Shown here piece by piece: positions 1-11,980 of a DNA stretch of 64,000 nt. Every line of letters begins with the position of its first letter. The stretch's first letter is position 1. The DNA comes from Microglena sp. YARC. Its lineage: Eukaryota > Chlorophyta > Chlorophyceae > Chlamydomonadales > Chlamydomonadaceae. Both the position numbers and the translations under genes were made by a program. Below the pieces are notes generated by a model. That model was not told where the DNA came from. It saw only the letters and a program-made list of their open reading frames with translations, and did no database searches. Where the stretch lies: positions 34,715,004-34,779,003 of the forward strand of contig CM039466.1 in the NCBI GenBank assembly GCA_022414725.1, in the 5' to 3' direction.

Positions 1-5
1 TTGCA

Positions 6-7
<2 letters not shown>

Positions 8-41
<34 letters not shown>
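8..41. repeat. Poly-C homopolymer tract
   Basis: An uninterrupted run of C opens the window and runs into a short CT repeat. Such tracts are length-unstable and often mark assembly joins, so the exact length is unreliable. Confidence 0.9.
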
Positions 42-43
<2 letters not shown>

Positions 44-94
44 TCTCTCCCTTACACACAGTCAAGATATCAGCCATCTCCGCCCTCCCTCGAC

Positions 95-1450
95 GCTCCC
101 CTCCTCTCCCCACACACGCACACCTCTTCTCTCAACATATTACCCTTCTGCTTAGCCTCTTTAGCGATTACAATGGTCTAGTGGTAGACCAGATTGCTAT
201 TGCGATTGCGTTATCATTACCCTTCTGCTTCAGCTGTGGCCTCCACCCTCACATCCCCCCTCCCCCCCCCCCATCCAGACCCACAGTATCCCCTACTTCC
301 CCCGACCTCTCCCTACCCCTTACCCCACCCCATCCAAACACACTCTATTTCTCTCACCTTTCTCACACCACCATCCCTTCCCCCAACCACCAACACGCAC
401 ACACAATCTCCTCCTCCCTATCTCGTACCCTTCACTTCACCGTGTGGGGTTCAATCGTGCAGAAAGAGGGGCAGGCTATGCTTTGATCCTACCAGGAACT
501 TGAGAACGCCCAGATTCCGATAACGCCGAGAACACCGAACCGGTGCAATTGCATGGCAATACACCTGCAGCTTCTTCTTCTCGTGCAGTGCCCCAGTCGA
601 TGCTCGGTCAACACCCGGAATCGCAAAAATCACAGCAACGTTTCCACGATATTCGATGCAACGAAAAGAGCTTCCAAAAATGGGATGAGCGTGGCAAGCG
701 CGAGAGTGTGCAGGAGGACGATGGCCATGGCGATCTGAACAAAGTCAAATAATCGCAACACCTGGGTGCCAACCACGACGAATGCGATGCGAGGGCTAGC
801 AAAAGTTCGCATGCGTGAGATGAATGGTGGCAACGCTCGCAGACGGAGAAAAAAGCATGACGATCTGAAGGCCTAGCTTGATTATGAGTCTGGCGTAACT
901 CCCAAGGTTGGGTAGCACACTCTTCTCGCCTGGCTTGGTTCGTAGCTTCGCGTTCTTCCTGAGGCATGGCATCGCGTTGTTGGCGGCTGGATTGATTATG
1001 AGTCTGGCGTAACTCCTGGGGTCGGGCAGCGCGGGCATCACGTCGACGCTTGTTGGCTCTGTCCCTTGCTTCCTCGTTCATGCAAGCTCGCTTTGAGCGC
1101 TAGCTGGCGGTGTTGCGGGCCCTCCTGTCCATTAGGACCTTTGGCATGCATCATGGTCGCATGCTCCGTGAAGAAGGAATGAACTGAAACGATTATTCTG
1201 AGCGCCATGCAAAGCGAGGGTCAGCAGATGAGGATCTTCTGGATCTAAATTGCTTGCAGTCATAGTGTGGGAGGCAAATGTGGAGATGAAATGAGCGTGC
1301 GCGCTTAGCTTTGCGCATCTGCAGTTTCGGTATTTGAAAAATTCGCTGGGCAGGGTGTTGACTTGGGTTTGACGGAAAGTCGGTTGCAAGTCGGGTACAC
1401 TTCGCACGCCCATGGCACGTGGGGACGCGATGATGACACCACCACGACCA
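95..1450 (-). repeat. Left arm of a 1.35-kb diverged inverted repeat
   Basis: Read on the minus strand, this stretch matches 19640-20945 in the same order with substitutions and small indels. Matching blocks include 540-600 with 20555-20600, 820-1080 with 20030-20330, and 1190-1450 with 19640-19925. No coding region is convincing here: the predicted proteins are low-complexity Pro/Ser/Thr or change frame between the two arms. The outer end may lie beyond the window edge, so this could be the flank of a large foldback or composite element, or an old inverted duplication. Confidence 0.75.
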
Positions 1451-1494
1451 CGACCACGACCATGATTTCTTTACATATATATATAAAGAAATCA

Positions 1495-1537
<43 letters not shown>

Positions 1538-1558
1538 TGTTGTGGTGGTGTCATCGCG
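1427..1558. repeat. Palindromic (ACCACG)n-(TA)n-(CGTGGT)n microsatellite
   Basis: A (CCACGA)n run, a TATA core and a (TCGTGG)n run are mutually complementary. The flanks CGCGATGA and TCATCGCG pair as well, so the whole segment can fold into one long imperfect hairpin. A related (GTGGTC)n tract sits at 19630-19660 at the inner end of the right inverted-repeat arm. Confidence 0.8.
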
Positions 1559-1740
1559 TAACCGACTTAACCGACTTCCCACCCAGCCAATTCCCGCTCA
1601 GCCAATTCCCGCTATTAATCCCTCCTGCTTCAACTTCTGATTGGCCTCCTGCGAATTATGCCTTATGCAACCTTCGCCTCCTGCGTATTCTACCTGTTGC
1701 GCATCCCGCCCGATTTCTCCTTTTCCCGCCTGAGTTCATC

Positions 1741-2280
1741 CACCTGATTTCGGTAGCGCTACAGTTCGTCTTCCTACAAGCTTTTCCCCCTGCATCTCTG
1801 CAAGACCTTTCCCTTGCGTCAAGAGACCTGTCGCTGCGCACAACGGGAGGTGACGTGCGTGGTGAGTCAGCTGACCTGTCAGAAATGTCCGAATCGCATC
1901 CATCCCATGTCACAAACTTGACTGCAAATTCTTCCCACTGCATTGAGAAACATGTCGCTCCGCATTGTGCCTTAGCAAGTACGCATCAAAGTTGACCGAA
2001 TGAAAAATCTCGCTGAGAATTCTTGCCCTAACTTGACCGAACATCTCAAATCAGCAACTTGACTGCAACTTCTTCCCACTGCATCGATAAACATGTCGTC
2101 GCTGTGCATTGTGCTATAGCGAGCACGCGGCAAAGTTGAATGGATGAACCTAGCGATGTTTCCAAGTCTCAGATCGAGTTGACTTCGGGAGCAGTTGCGG
2201 TGAACAGGATTTTTCTTCGGCCGAACTGAATACATGCTCGCTAAGAAAAGCTTTAGTTATGTACAGTTGCGATTGCGCAG
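1741..2280 (+). repeat. 1.3-kb tandem duplication, copy 1, first part
   Basis: This matches 18326-18855 almost base for base, starting at the TACAATTCGTC/TACAGTTCGTC boundary. Copy 1 continues at 3069-3262 after a hAT insertion and at 17673-18255 after the LINE. Copy 2 is uninterrupted, so it serves as the empty-site reference for both insertions. No supported gene is inside. Confidence 0.85.
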
Positions 2281-3068
2281 CAGGGTTGTCCAAACGGACC
2301 CCAGGAGTTACTTCCTGGGACGCACCCAAATGGGTAGGTTGCGTCCAGGGACGCAGCCAATTTCGTAGGTTGCGTCCTGGGACGCAGTAAAGTTTGAAAT
2401 TTGCGTCCCAAAAATTCCTCTTTCCCCCTCCCACAGCAACAGCAGCTTGATGCGTCCCACTGCGTCCCACTGCGTCTCAATTTTTCTCCATGCTTGATGC
2501 GTCCCACTGCGGCCCACTGCGTCTCAATTTTTCTCCATGCTTGATGCGGCAGCAGCAGCAGCAGCAGCGGGCTTGGCAACAAAAAAATCATCCAGCCTTC
2601 GCTGCTAGGTCGGAGCATTGGGCGTGCTGCGAGATTGCATTTTGACGGTTCGAATATTTTTGGAGAGATCGACCAGAATAAATCGGTCACATCAAAAAAT
2701 TATAGGCTTTAGACTAGGGTGCTGTTTGAACCCCGCTCATCCACTCAGGGCCTGGGGTCATGTGGGGGATTTTTAGGTTCGAGTCCATTCAAATTATGTG
2801 GCTGAGAGAGTCCTTTGCGTCCTGCACCACCCACTGAGACAATCTCGAGTCGGACGCATCAGACGCACTGGGGCGCATTGGGACGCATGAGAACGCAGGG
2901 TAATGAAGTGAGACGCAACCAACTTCCAAAACCTGCGTCCCGGACGCAACCAGTCTATGAGGCTGCGTCCGGGACGCAACCGACCCTGCCAATGTTGCGT
3001 CCTGGGACGCAACGGCCCTCCCCATGTTGCGTCCTGGGACGCAAGGACGTGCGTCTTGGACTACCCTG
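2281..3068. mobile_element. Non-autonomous hAT-type MITE, 788 bp
   Basis: The ends are near-perfect terminal inverted repeats (CAGGGTTGTCCAA on the left, TTGGACTACCCTG on the right, one mismatch). The flanks are an exact 8-bp duplication, TTGCGCAG, at 2273-2280 and 3069-3076. The empty site in the second tandem copy (18834-18850) carries TTGCGCAG once. An 8-bp TSD with CAGGG ends is the hAT superfamily signature. The interior has many inverted TGCGTCC...GGACGCA motifs near both ends, which look like subterminal transposase-binding repeats. There is no transposase ORF, so it depends on a partner in trans. Confidence 0.9.
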
Positions 3069-3262
3069 TTGCGCAGGTTCAGCTTTTTCAGTGGGGTCGA
3101 CTATCGATCACAGCTGAGGTGGCAGGGAAGCAGGTCCGATGCTTTTAGCGGAGTTGGATGATGCGCAAACGTTGTCGATGCTCTTCGTCCCGTTTGCCTT
3201 TCAGCTATGGCAAAGCCCACAGCTGAAGTGGAGGGAGGCAGATATGGAGTATGTGTGTGCTG
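3069..3262 (+). repeat. 1.3-kb tandem duplication, copy 1, second part
   Basis: This continues copy 1 between the hAT MITE and the LINE and matches 18843-19036. Its last 13 bases, TATGTGTGTGCTG (3250-3262), are the left target-site duplication of the LINE. Confidence 0.85.
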
Positions 3263-3263
3263 T

Positions 3264-5160
3264 GTGCCACCCACCCAGCGTCACCAACCTCACGCCACTG
3301 TAACTGACGCAGACTACGAGGCGGATTCCATTGGGGACCTGGAAGGAAACCAATGGTGGGCGTGGCCCACGCAGACCGAAGGCAGTCACGCGCACCAAGC
3401 ATGGGGCTGCCCCAGCAGTGATGCCACCTGGGCAGCACGCCACTACTTGTGCAAATCCTGGATCCGTCACTCCTCCACCTCTAAATTTTACCGTGCATAT
3501 AGAATAACTCCCACCTCACACCCTGACAGGATCCGCGAGGCCATGACATCCCCCGACAGCAGCGCACCTGCACCACCGGCGCGCCTGCTCCACCTTACCT
3601 ACGGATCCCAATACAAAGCCCTGCACATCACGAGCTGGCGGGGCAAGCTCTCCTACAACGACGACAAACTAGTCACTTCCACTGTTGTCCACGTTCAATG
3701 GGCCCCAACCATCATGCACAACGAACATATCAACTCCTACACACACATGGGATACAGCATCCACCACAGCACATCTCTTACCTCCACTACCTCCACCATA
3801 CATTGGAAACCCCAATCTCACAATGCGTCTCACCTTGTTGAACTTTTGGGACAACCAGCATACGACCAATTAACCCACACTTTTAAAACTACTCCCCCAT
3901 TAACCACACACCTCAACCCTAGGAAGGACACCCACCTTACTAACCTTCAACAACAAGGCCAATGGGCCACCTCCCCAGGATTTAATGCTGACAACCACAA
4001 CCTTGTTCACAAACTTCTGAAAATTGACACACACGACAGGCACCCAGACTGGGACATTCAACCACCCTCAGCCTACATTATACAAACAGGCATCCTCACC
4101 ACTCTGGATGACCAATCCACACACACACACACCAACGTTTCATATCTTTATAACCCCACTGGTCACTGTCTTGGGCACATTCCCAACGACAGACTAACCT
4201 CTCTCAAACAAAACTATGACCACTTCAAAAATCACCACCCTACCAAATGGAACCAACTGACCCAAGGAGGAACATACCACACTGACTTAGCTGCCCTCTT
4301 CACCAGATACAAAGCTGCTCCTGCTGCTACCAACACTCTTTCTCCTTTTCTCTACCAAGCAGCAGCTGCTCTGGGCATTACTCACCATCGTACTTCTAAC
4401 CCCCTTACCTACGACCAAAGCCTCACCAGCTTCTCTTCTACCAGCCCTGCTGATCAGCTCTTTGGCTCCAACCAAGACCCCTTTCTTACCATCTGGACTG
4501 GGGGCTCACTGGTGGACATTCCTAACTCCACGACACAAGCACACCAAGCTCTAAGGTGGGCCCTAGCCAGTGCTGACCATGCTGAAAATACTCTCAGCCC
4601 TACCTGCACCCTGATGCTCCTCCCTGACGACCTTGCTGCCCCTTACAAAACCCTCCTCCACCACTCCTGGATTCACTATATTGACTCCAGACCGCAGTCT
4701 GAATTTTATACTACCTCTGAAATTTGGCTTGGCAGCAAATCTCACACTCCACCCTCCACCCACAAACTACACCTCATCCTTATATGCAACCCCCACAGCC
4801 AAGATACCTATTTTCCTAAACTCCCAGATTTTATTGACCAATGGACATACTACATGCAAAGCCTCTCCTCATCCTGGGAGCCCTCTACTATCACTCCACC
4901 TCCCACTCTTACCTTCTCTGACATTGTCATTACTTACCCCCGGAAACTCAAATCTCTTGCCAAAAATCCTTGGCAAACTCCACTCCACCAACACCCTCCT
5001 CCCTCTCTTCTTACCACTACTCACCCTTGTCTTCACCTAGCTACCCCCTCCTCAGGCCTCCAGGTCTACACAGATGGTAGCCTAATAAAAGGTAAACCAG
5101 GGCACCCTAGTAAAATAGGTGCTGCAGTATATGTCCCGGCTGCAGGAAAAAAGCTACACC
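3264..5160 (+). pseudogene. LINE ORF2 fragment, linker upstream of RNase H
   Basis: An open frame of about 630 codons, rich in Thr, His, Ser and Pro, leads into the RNase H domain that starts near 5062. I see no endonuclease motif and no [FY]xDD box, so the reverse transcriptase must lie in the missing 5' part or be absent from this family. There is no credible start codon, because the element is entered in mid-coding sequence at 3263. The frame breaks in the AAAAAA run near 5150, and the rest of RNase H continues in another frame. It is a dead copy. C-rich, A-rich coding with few G is unlike the flanking host repeat. Confidence 0.7.
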
Positions 5161-5826
5161 ATCAACCCTGGGGGAATAGGGGCCACCAAAACTAACAACA
5201 GGGCAGAACTGGTAGCCATCCACCAAGCCCTTCTCAACATTGACTACGACAAATCCCTTACACTCCATACAGACAGCCTCTGCTCTCTTCAACTTATTAA
5301 AAAAATGATTCATGACCCTACCACAACAACCCGTTCCATTCATACTGAACTTCTGCAATCAATTCAAAAACACCTCATTCAACGCATCCTGCATGGCTCA
5401 CACACCACTCTTTGTAAAGTCCGTTCCCACACAGGTATCCTTGGAAATGACAGGGCAGACATTCTGGCACGCAAGGCAGCTGAGCACCCTGCCTCCACCA
5501 ATTTTACTGACAACACTGGGGAAATCCCCCGCCACAATGTCTACTGGGCCACAGTTCAACCTCCTCGCACACCCATGGGAGATATTCCCCCACGCATCCT
5601 AGCACCTAACCTTACACAAGGTATCACCTCTAACCTGCCCACTAGCTGCCACCTTGGCCAACACCCTCTTAAAGGGATTTATGCAACCACCTGGGCTGAT
5701 AACACTCCCCACCAACTTCCTCATGCAAGTAACAAATTTTGGACCTCAACCCTTATCCAACATAAAACTAAATTCCACATCCTTAAAGCCCGCTGGGGTA
5801 GACTGTGGAACCGTAAACTTGCATTC
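5062..5826 (+). pseudogene. LINE RNase H domain, frameshifted and truncated
   Basis: RNase H1-like domain with all the usual acidic positions: VYTDGS (first Asp, near 5070), NNRAELVAIHQAL (Glu, 5197-5235), LHTDSLCSL (Asp, near 5265) and VRSHTGILGNDRAD (His and last Asp, 5420-5460). In LINEs this domain removes the RNA strand during target-primed reverse transcription. A single-base shift near 5150 separates the first Asp from the rest. The frame runs to ...RKLAF at 5826 and is then cut by the LTR element. After excision of that element and one TSD it would continue directly into the zinc-knuckle part at 16716. Confidence 0.85.
5822..5826. repeat. Target-site duplication of outer LTR element (left)
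   Basis: CATTC directly precedes the first base of the left LTR and recurs directly after the right LTR at 16711-16715. Confidence 0.9.
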
Positions 5827-6124
5827 TATCAGCTTGGATAACACTCCGGAGAGTGGACTTTGTGTGTGCAGCACGCCAATCTATAAATGCGGAGACGAGA
5901 ATAAGTTCCAAGCACAGGAGACCCATTAAGGGGCACCAGTGGAGGAAAGGGGGCGGTAGCCTGGAACCTGATCAGGGTACAGGCTAGACAGCGCGTGTCA
6001 GAAGAACCGATGACGCAGTCAACAGGAAGCTGACATAGTACTGTCAGGACCGATAGTTCTAAGGGAGTACACAAGGAGTCACCAAGACATAAAACAAGCG
6101 AGAGCACCGCTATTCATGCTGATA
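5827..6124 (-). repeat. 3' LTR of outer element
   Basis: 298 bp, with two mismatches to 16413-16710. On the minus strand a TATA-like ATTTATAG lies at 5880-5889 (reverse complement CTATAAAT), conserved in the related LTR at 37242-37251, and is the likely core promoter. Confidence 0.9.
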
Positions 6125-6135
6125 CTCCACCTATG
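6125..6135 (-). other. Polypurine tract of outer element
   Basis: On the minus strand AGGTGGAG directly precedes the 3' LTR. The nested Copia has the same AGGTGGAG core next to its own 3' LTR (7402-7410), which supports both calls. Confidence 0.7.
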
Positions 6136-7204
6136 ACGCAGGTGACATACAATACTAGTACTCCACCTATGGCACTGGGGACATAGAACCATAAACTGGT
6201 AGGAAACAAAAATTATTAAGGAACGGCGGAAAAACAGGAAACCAGAAGAAAGCCTTGTCTAAAATAAAAGGATGAGAAAGGATGAACCAAAAAACCACTG
6301 TAGTACTCCGAAAATGTAGCAGCAAAAAACTTGGGTCATACCGAGCTGAGCTGAGACCAAAATGGAAATGTAACCATCCATGGTAAGCGCAAAAATACTA
6401 TTCATCCAGAATAGTAGGCACCAAACCAGAAAATCACAGGGAGGCCAAACAGAAATCAATCCTAATACCAAAGGAAGGGGAACAACGGTGACTGAAAGAA
6501 CCGAGAACTTAACCTAAAGAGAAGACTGAAAAAATCGTATATCAAAGTTGGGGAACAACGGTATAGAAAACCCGATCCGGGAATAGGAACCTAACGCCAA
6601 TCAATGATGACCAAAGAGACGGATTGAAATATCGTGTGAGCGCAGCACACGAGAGAATCAAAGCCTAAAGGACGCAGACAAGAGGACACTAAAGACTACG
6701 ATGGAAAAAAAAGTCGATGGAAAAATCCACTACCTTAAAAACTATTCTTAGCATAGAATTCATGACTAGGTTGGGATGAAAAAACCATGATGAACTGGTT
6801 TCTCACTCAAAGATGGAAGTAAGAAGATGTATGAAAGTTAATTATCATAAATCCCCAGCTACGGCACTAACGAAAAACAGTCTAAGAGGTGGGTATCGCA
6901 CCGCAAAGAACTCGTGCACTCAAGACAAACCAAGCGCCTAACTAAAGCAAACCAAACCTGCAGCAACTGAAAAAATCCAAAGGATGCGAAGTTAAAATTT
7001 TCAAGAAACTTGTAACCAACAAAGGAAACACAGTTCAATGAACAATAGAAGGGTAGATGTACAACCATAGTACATAAAACCTATTGTCCACCTGAAAAAT
7101 AGTAAACGCATAAAAAGGACTTCAAAGAATTTACTGCAAAGGATGGACTGAAAGGGCGCTTGAAATACACTCGGAAAACAAGAAAGAGGTGAGCGGCGGT
7201 ACAT
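6136..7204 (-). other. Outer element interior, non-coding
   Basis: About 1.07 kb of A-rich sequence with no ORF longer than about 90 codons and no retroviral motif. Further ACTCCACC (AGGTGGAGT) motifs, for example near 6161, could be additional polypurine tracts. The last five bases (TACAT, 7200-7204) are the left TSD of the nested Copia. Confidence 0.6.
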
Positions 7205-7401
7205 TGACAGAGTTCAGGGGACGTGAGGAGACCAGGAACGAAGTGTTTAGACAACTGGACGGTTAAAAGAGCCGAGGGACGCCTCTTGAGAGAGGAGTCC
7301 TGACGGCAAACCCCAAAACCCTTAGGTTACGGGAAAGGACAGACGCGATAGGTTGCGTAGCCAATAGGCCAGGTAGAACCAATGAACAGCTAAAGCTGAC
7401 A
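7205..7401 (-). repeat. 3' LTR of nested Copia
   Basis: 197-bp direct repeat of 13626-13822. Minus-strand ends are TGTCAGC and CTGTCA. Confidence 0.92.
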
Positions 7402-7412
7402 CTCCACCTGTT
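7402..7412 (-). other. Polypurine tract of nested Copia
   Basis: Minus-strand AGGTGGAG abuts the 3' LTR, the standard position for plus-strand DNA priming. Confidence 0.75.
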
Positions 7413-8028
7413 CTAACTGTCAAGAAAATTATACCTTCAAACCTTTAACAATAAACTTCGAAAAAGAAATCTGAAACTCAAAAGCAAGCAGAAAATAAAT
7501 CTAATAGAGAGAGACATCCTCAAGGGCGACACCGATACTTCCAATATCATTCTAAGATTTAACTAACCTAAATGTTCATCTAAGGAGGGAAAGAGCGCAG
7601 AATAGTACCACACTCCACCTAACTGAAGCAAACTCTATTTACGCCAATCAGGGCTAAAAGAGGTAAAACAGTTACTCAGACCTTGCAGGCTCCATCCTTG
7701 GACCGCAGGTGTAACAATCCCAAAACCAGGTGCAATTTCTACCCAAAAGAGGGGAAATCAAACAAAAATAATAATAATTCCAAACAGATCTACCAGCGAG
7801 GTAGTCATGACCAGAGACTCGAGGTAAAATCAACCCCCAAAATCCAGTGCGACAGGTCTATACAAACTACATACCCATTCACCATCGCTACAGGATTGGA
7901 GTCGTACAACACTCGAGGTGAAGCAAGGGGGCAGTAGACCTGAAGCAAATTAATATACTGAAATCACCGCAGGTGGGCATCGAAACCCGCGACTCCCGCA
8001 GAGAGCACAAACCTGAACTGCAGAAAAA
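7413..8028 (-). other. Copia 3' untranslated region
   Basis: Sequence between the RNase H stop codon and the polypurine tract. No ORF is supported. Another ACTCCACCT motif occurs near 7612 and may be a second polypurine tract. Confidence 0.6.
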
Positions 8029-9204
8029 TCACTGTAAATCAATAAACCTAGGGAGAAGCTTGTACTTGACCAAACCAACCATACCATTCATACTCCAAAA
8101 AACCTCTGCGGGAAGAGGCTTAGTGAAAGTATCAGCCAACTGCAAGGAGGTATGCACCTTAGTAACACCGATGCGCTGGCTTAGAACCAAATCCTTGATG
8201 TAGTGATGCATTATATCTATGTGTTTAGCCTTGCTTTCAAGCTTGTAGTCCTCTGTCCAGGACAGAGCTACCGTGGCATCACATTTGATAGTAATCAAGT
8301 GAACAGGCAATCCCAGGTCTACCCTAAGATGCTTGAGCCACTGAACTTCCCTCGCACAACCAGCCAAAGCTTGATACTCAGCTTCCCCAGTACTAACTGC
8401 AGGGGTGATTTGTCGCTTGGATACCCAATTGACAATTCCACCAGAAGCTAGAAAAGCAAGACCAGTTTGAGATCTCCTGTCCTCCGGATCCTCACCAAAA
8501 GATGCATCACTGTAAGCAAGGAGCTCAAATTTTGGGTCATGAGTGTAGGCAATACCAATATAAGTATGCTTGCGAAGGTACACCAGAACCCTCAGAGCTG
8601 CATTCCAGTGAGCCTGAGTAGGTGCTGCTGTGAATCTAGAAAGTTGACTAACAGCAAAAGCAATATCAGGTCTTGTGCACGTGGACAAGTAGATGAGGCT
8701 ACCAACCAGAGATGCGTACAAAGTGTTGTTAGGTAGAACAGGACTGCCAATGGCATGAACTGTAACTGACTTAGACACCATGGGCACCTCAGACGTAGCC
8801 TTCAACTTCTCTTCCCCTGCATTAAGCTTGAACCGCTCAACCATCCCATTAATAGCATTATGCTGACTGAGTACAATCTTCACACACCGCCCCTCATCAT
8901 CAAGGGTAACATTACAGTCCAAAGAGAGGAACTGTTCAGGTACTCCCATTTCTGTAATAACCCACCCGTTATTACGCAAGATGGTAATAAGTGCATCATA
9001 GAGCACGAGCTCATCAACAGCAATCCAAAAGTCGTCGACATATGTCAGGACCCAGGACCACAGGCCATTAGCATCCAGGCGCACAAAAAGTGCTGGATCA
9101 GAGAGCGTCGGTCGGAAACCTGCAAGGCGAAGAACCTGCAGGACATTGTCATGCCAAGCTCTAGGGCCTGCTTCAATCCATACAAGCTCTTCACAATGCG
9201 ACAA
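8029..9204 (-). pseudogene. Copia reverse transcriptase C-terminal half and RNase H
   Basis: 391-codon frame giving the back half of the reverse transcriptase and the whole RNase H. The catalytic box YVDD is at residues 55-58 (near 9040). RNase H acids are in YSDASF (Asp, residue 232), TGEAEYQAL (Glu, 274), IKCDATVAL (Asp, 309), and the closing KHIDI and ADTFTKPL motifs. The latter is the diagnostic Copia C-terminus. It joins the preceding integrase/RT frame by a one-base shift near 9180-9190, between SLYGLKQ and RAWH. The protein would copy element RNA inside the gag particle. All motifs are intact, so the frame break is the only obvious defect in this part. Confidence 0.92.
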
Positions 9205-11294
9205 ACCAGGGGTTTTCCATTAGGCCCAACCTTGATGAAGCCGTCAGGCTGCCTCAAGTACAATTTGAGGTTGGGATCTATCACTCCATGAAGGAATGCA
9301 GTCTTCACATCAATTTGCCTGGAGAACATCTTACGATGAACAACACCTGCAAGTAACACCCTCAAAGTCGCTTTAGAGGTGACCGGAGCAAAAGTCTGGT
9401 CGTACTCAATACCAGGACGCTGCATGTAACCTCTAGCCACAAAACGCGCTTTGTAGCGCTCCACTCTTCCATCCTTACCCAACTTTTTAGTAAATAACCA
9501 TCTGGCAGACATAAGTCTGTACTCATCCCCAGGATGAGGCTCCAGAATCCAAGTACCATGACCCTCGAGGGAAGCGATTTCATCTCTCATTGCTAGCTGC
9601 CACTCTTCCCTCTCAGGGTTATCGAGCGCTATAGCTTGAGCATAAGAAAGCTCACACTGGATGGAGATAAAAGCAGCACCAACTGGTTCTGGTACCTCTT
9701 CTGCAGAACCATCAACAGACGGGGATGGAGGGGATCGCTCCATCTCATCAGAAGTATCACCAGCAATAGAAGGAGAAGGAACTAAAACATCAGGAACCGT
9801 AACATCTGGCACTGAAGGGTATCGCTTCAATACCGATTCATCTAATAAACCAAACTCAGGAACCTCCCCACGCATCCTCCCACTTGATCTAACTCCAAGA
9901 GCAGAAGGAAGAGGGGGTGGACGAGGCTCCCGAGGTGTAACCTTTGAGAGCAGTGATTGTATCACTCTCCCAGGAGGTAGCTCTGGACGTCGAACGTCCG
10001 GCGCATCTCCCACATCACCTAACCCAATCCAACCTGGGGCTGGCATGCTCATAGCAGACGCTAGAGTAGAATCACTGGCTGTATCACTAGAGTCAACATT
10101 ACCTAAGTCACTAGGCAGTTGCTCATCCCGAGCAATAGGAAGCTGCAGAACCTCAGGCTCGAACAATGGGTTACCACTAACAAGGAAAGGAGTCTCTACA
10201 ATTTTATCTAGGCCGCTAGCTCCACCTTCTCCCCTTAAATCACTAACAGCCAGGACAGAGGGTGGGAGGATAGAGAATGGAAGGCAGCGAGTCGGAATAA
10301 TTTCCGCAGTCTTAGTGTCAGGCACAAAAACAGGGGAGACATTGGGGGCAGCAGCCTGCCGAGAACGTAGGTTCATATGGAAAACTGCTCCCACATCTGT
10401 TTCCATCTGCCCTGAGTCCTGTAGAAGATATTCGAATGCTGCCGGTTCAGTACGCCCCTCAGTGACGGCCAAGGGAGAGCCAGAAGCAAAAGAACTCCCA
10501 TCATACACCAATTGCCCATCGACGGGCACTGGGCCAGTGCCCTCAAAAAAGGTCACGTCACGAGCCTCAATCACTTTGTGCAACTTTGGAATCCAGACCT
10601 GGTAGGCCTTCGACACCACACTATACCCCACCAGTCTACCCTGGATACTCTTAGGATCTAATTTCCCCCGCTTCTTCCCATCTAGTAGGGTTACATAGGC
10701 TATACACCCAAAGACGCGGAGGTGGGACACCTCGGGGACGCGCTGATAGAAAAGCTCATACGGAGTCTTTCCATCTTTCATCTTTGTGGGTAACCGATTT
10801 CGAAGGTACGAAGCAGTCAAGAAGGCATAGGGCCAGAAACCCTTGCTTATCCCTGATTCTATCAGCATCGTACGAGCCATAGCAGCAACTACCCCATTGA
10901 ACCTCTCAGCAACCCCGTTTTGCTGTGGGCAATACACGCTACTATGTTCGTACGTCGCATTTACCTCATGAAGCCAGTCAACAAACCATTTGACCAAAAA
11001 CTCTTTTGCTTGGTCCCCCCTAAGCGTTCGAAATGCTACCCCTAAAAGTTCCGCACTCCACTTCTTAATCGTAAATTGGATCTGCCATGCAGCATCCGAT
11101 TTCAGTCTAATCGGAATAACCGCACTCCACCCAGAAAAATCATCAACTATGACAAGAAGATAAAGTTCCCCTCTCAACCCAGCACTGAACGGCCCCATGA
11201 TATCAATATGTATCAATTCGAGCGGCGCGTGAGTATTCCTAGTACGATTTGGGTATGGTTTGCGTATGGCCTTACCCAAACAACATGCATCCAA
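9180..11294 (-). pseudogene. Copia integrase core and reverse transcriptase N-terminal half
   Basis: About 700 codons. The start overlaps the zinc-binding DACCLGK of the integrase N-terminal domain. The integrase DDE triad is visible: HIDIMGPF (Asp31), LRGDQAKEF (Asp94), NGVAERFNG (Glu130). A Ser/Pro/Asp-rich linker follows (residues about 260-560). The Copia-type reverse transcriptase then begins, with ARWLFTKK, RYKARFVARG, FAPVTSKATLR and DVKTAFLHG. The open frame runs on to 9045, but real homology stops at SLYGLKQ near 9190. It is separated from the protease frame by a shift near 11290. Confidence 0.92.
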
Positions 11295-11980
11295 GGGTCA
11301 TGTGAGAACTTTTGAAGTGCAGCCCTGGTAAAGTTGGGTCCGCCAGTAACAGTGCCGGAGTGCGACAACATGTGCATAGCAGGTTGACCAGGATGGCCAA
11401 ATCTGCGGTGCCATAGTTTCGCACTATCACGACAAGTAACTGTAGGATCGCCTTGACCAGGAGCAACAGTTTCAGCAGAAAACGCCGCAGGAGAGGGTCG
11501 AACTCGCGACGCCCGCGGATGAGAATCACGGATAGGGCAGTGTACCGATTCGAAGTGGTAAACACCAGACGTGGTGGATGGAACAGTCCAAAGAGTTCTA
11601 GACCCTCTGGTGGCAATACAACGATCTGCATCAAAACTAATGATACAACCCTGGGACCTAGCCGTAGCATTTACACTGAGAAGGTTAACAGGACAATTAG
11701 GTATGTAGAGCACATTGTCTATGGTAATGGGGGCCTCAAGCCACTCATTACATAGTTCAATGGTTCCAATACCAACTGCCTGCTGAACAACACCATCTCC
11801 AAATCTAACAGAGGGGCAATTTGCCTGATATCTGATGGATTTAAAGAGGGTGACGTCCCCAGTCAAACTCCGACTAGCCCCACTGTCTAAGTATCAGGTA
11901 GCTTCGACACAATCATCAGCCTGAGCAGGCGCCCAGGCTGTTTCAACACTAATGAGAACGGGTAAGGGGGGTTTTGCATC
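11213..11980 (-). pseudogene. Copia protease and GAG-pre-integrase region
   Basis: In frame with gag, after the TGA at 11981, come about 30 codons, a second in-frame TGA just before YLDSGAS, and then the aspartic protease active site (LDSGAS, near 11880). Its flap region includes LYIPNCPVNLLSV. The GAG-pre-integrase motif LWHRRFGHPG follows (near 11416-11390) and carries the histidines of the HHCC zinc site. The TGA in front of the protease replaces what is usually Trp in this family, which would be a one-base transition. The frame fails near 11290 and the cysteines of the zinc site fall in the next frame. Confidence 0.85.

Noticed and set aside
1..523. Pro-rich ORFs near the left end
   Set aside because: C-rich low-complexity DNA; the homologous inverted arm at 20380-20970 opens different frames, so no protein is conserved.
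9661..10605. 314-codon plus-strand ORF
   Set aside because: Antisense to the Ser/Pro-rich linker of the Copia integrase-RT frame, which has clear homology.
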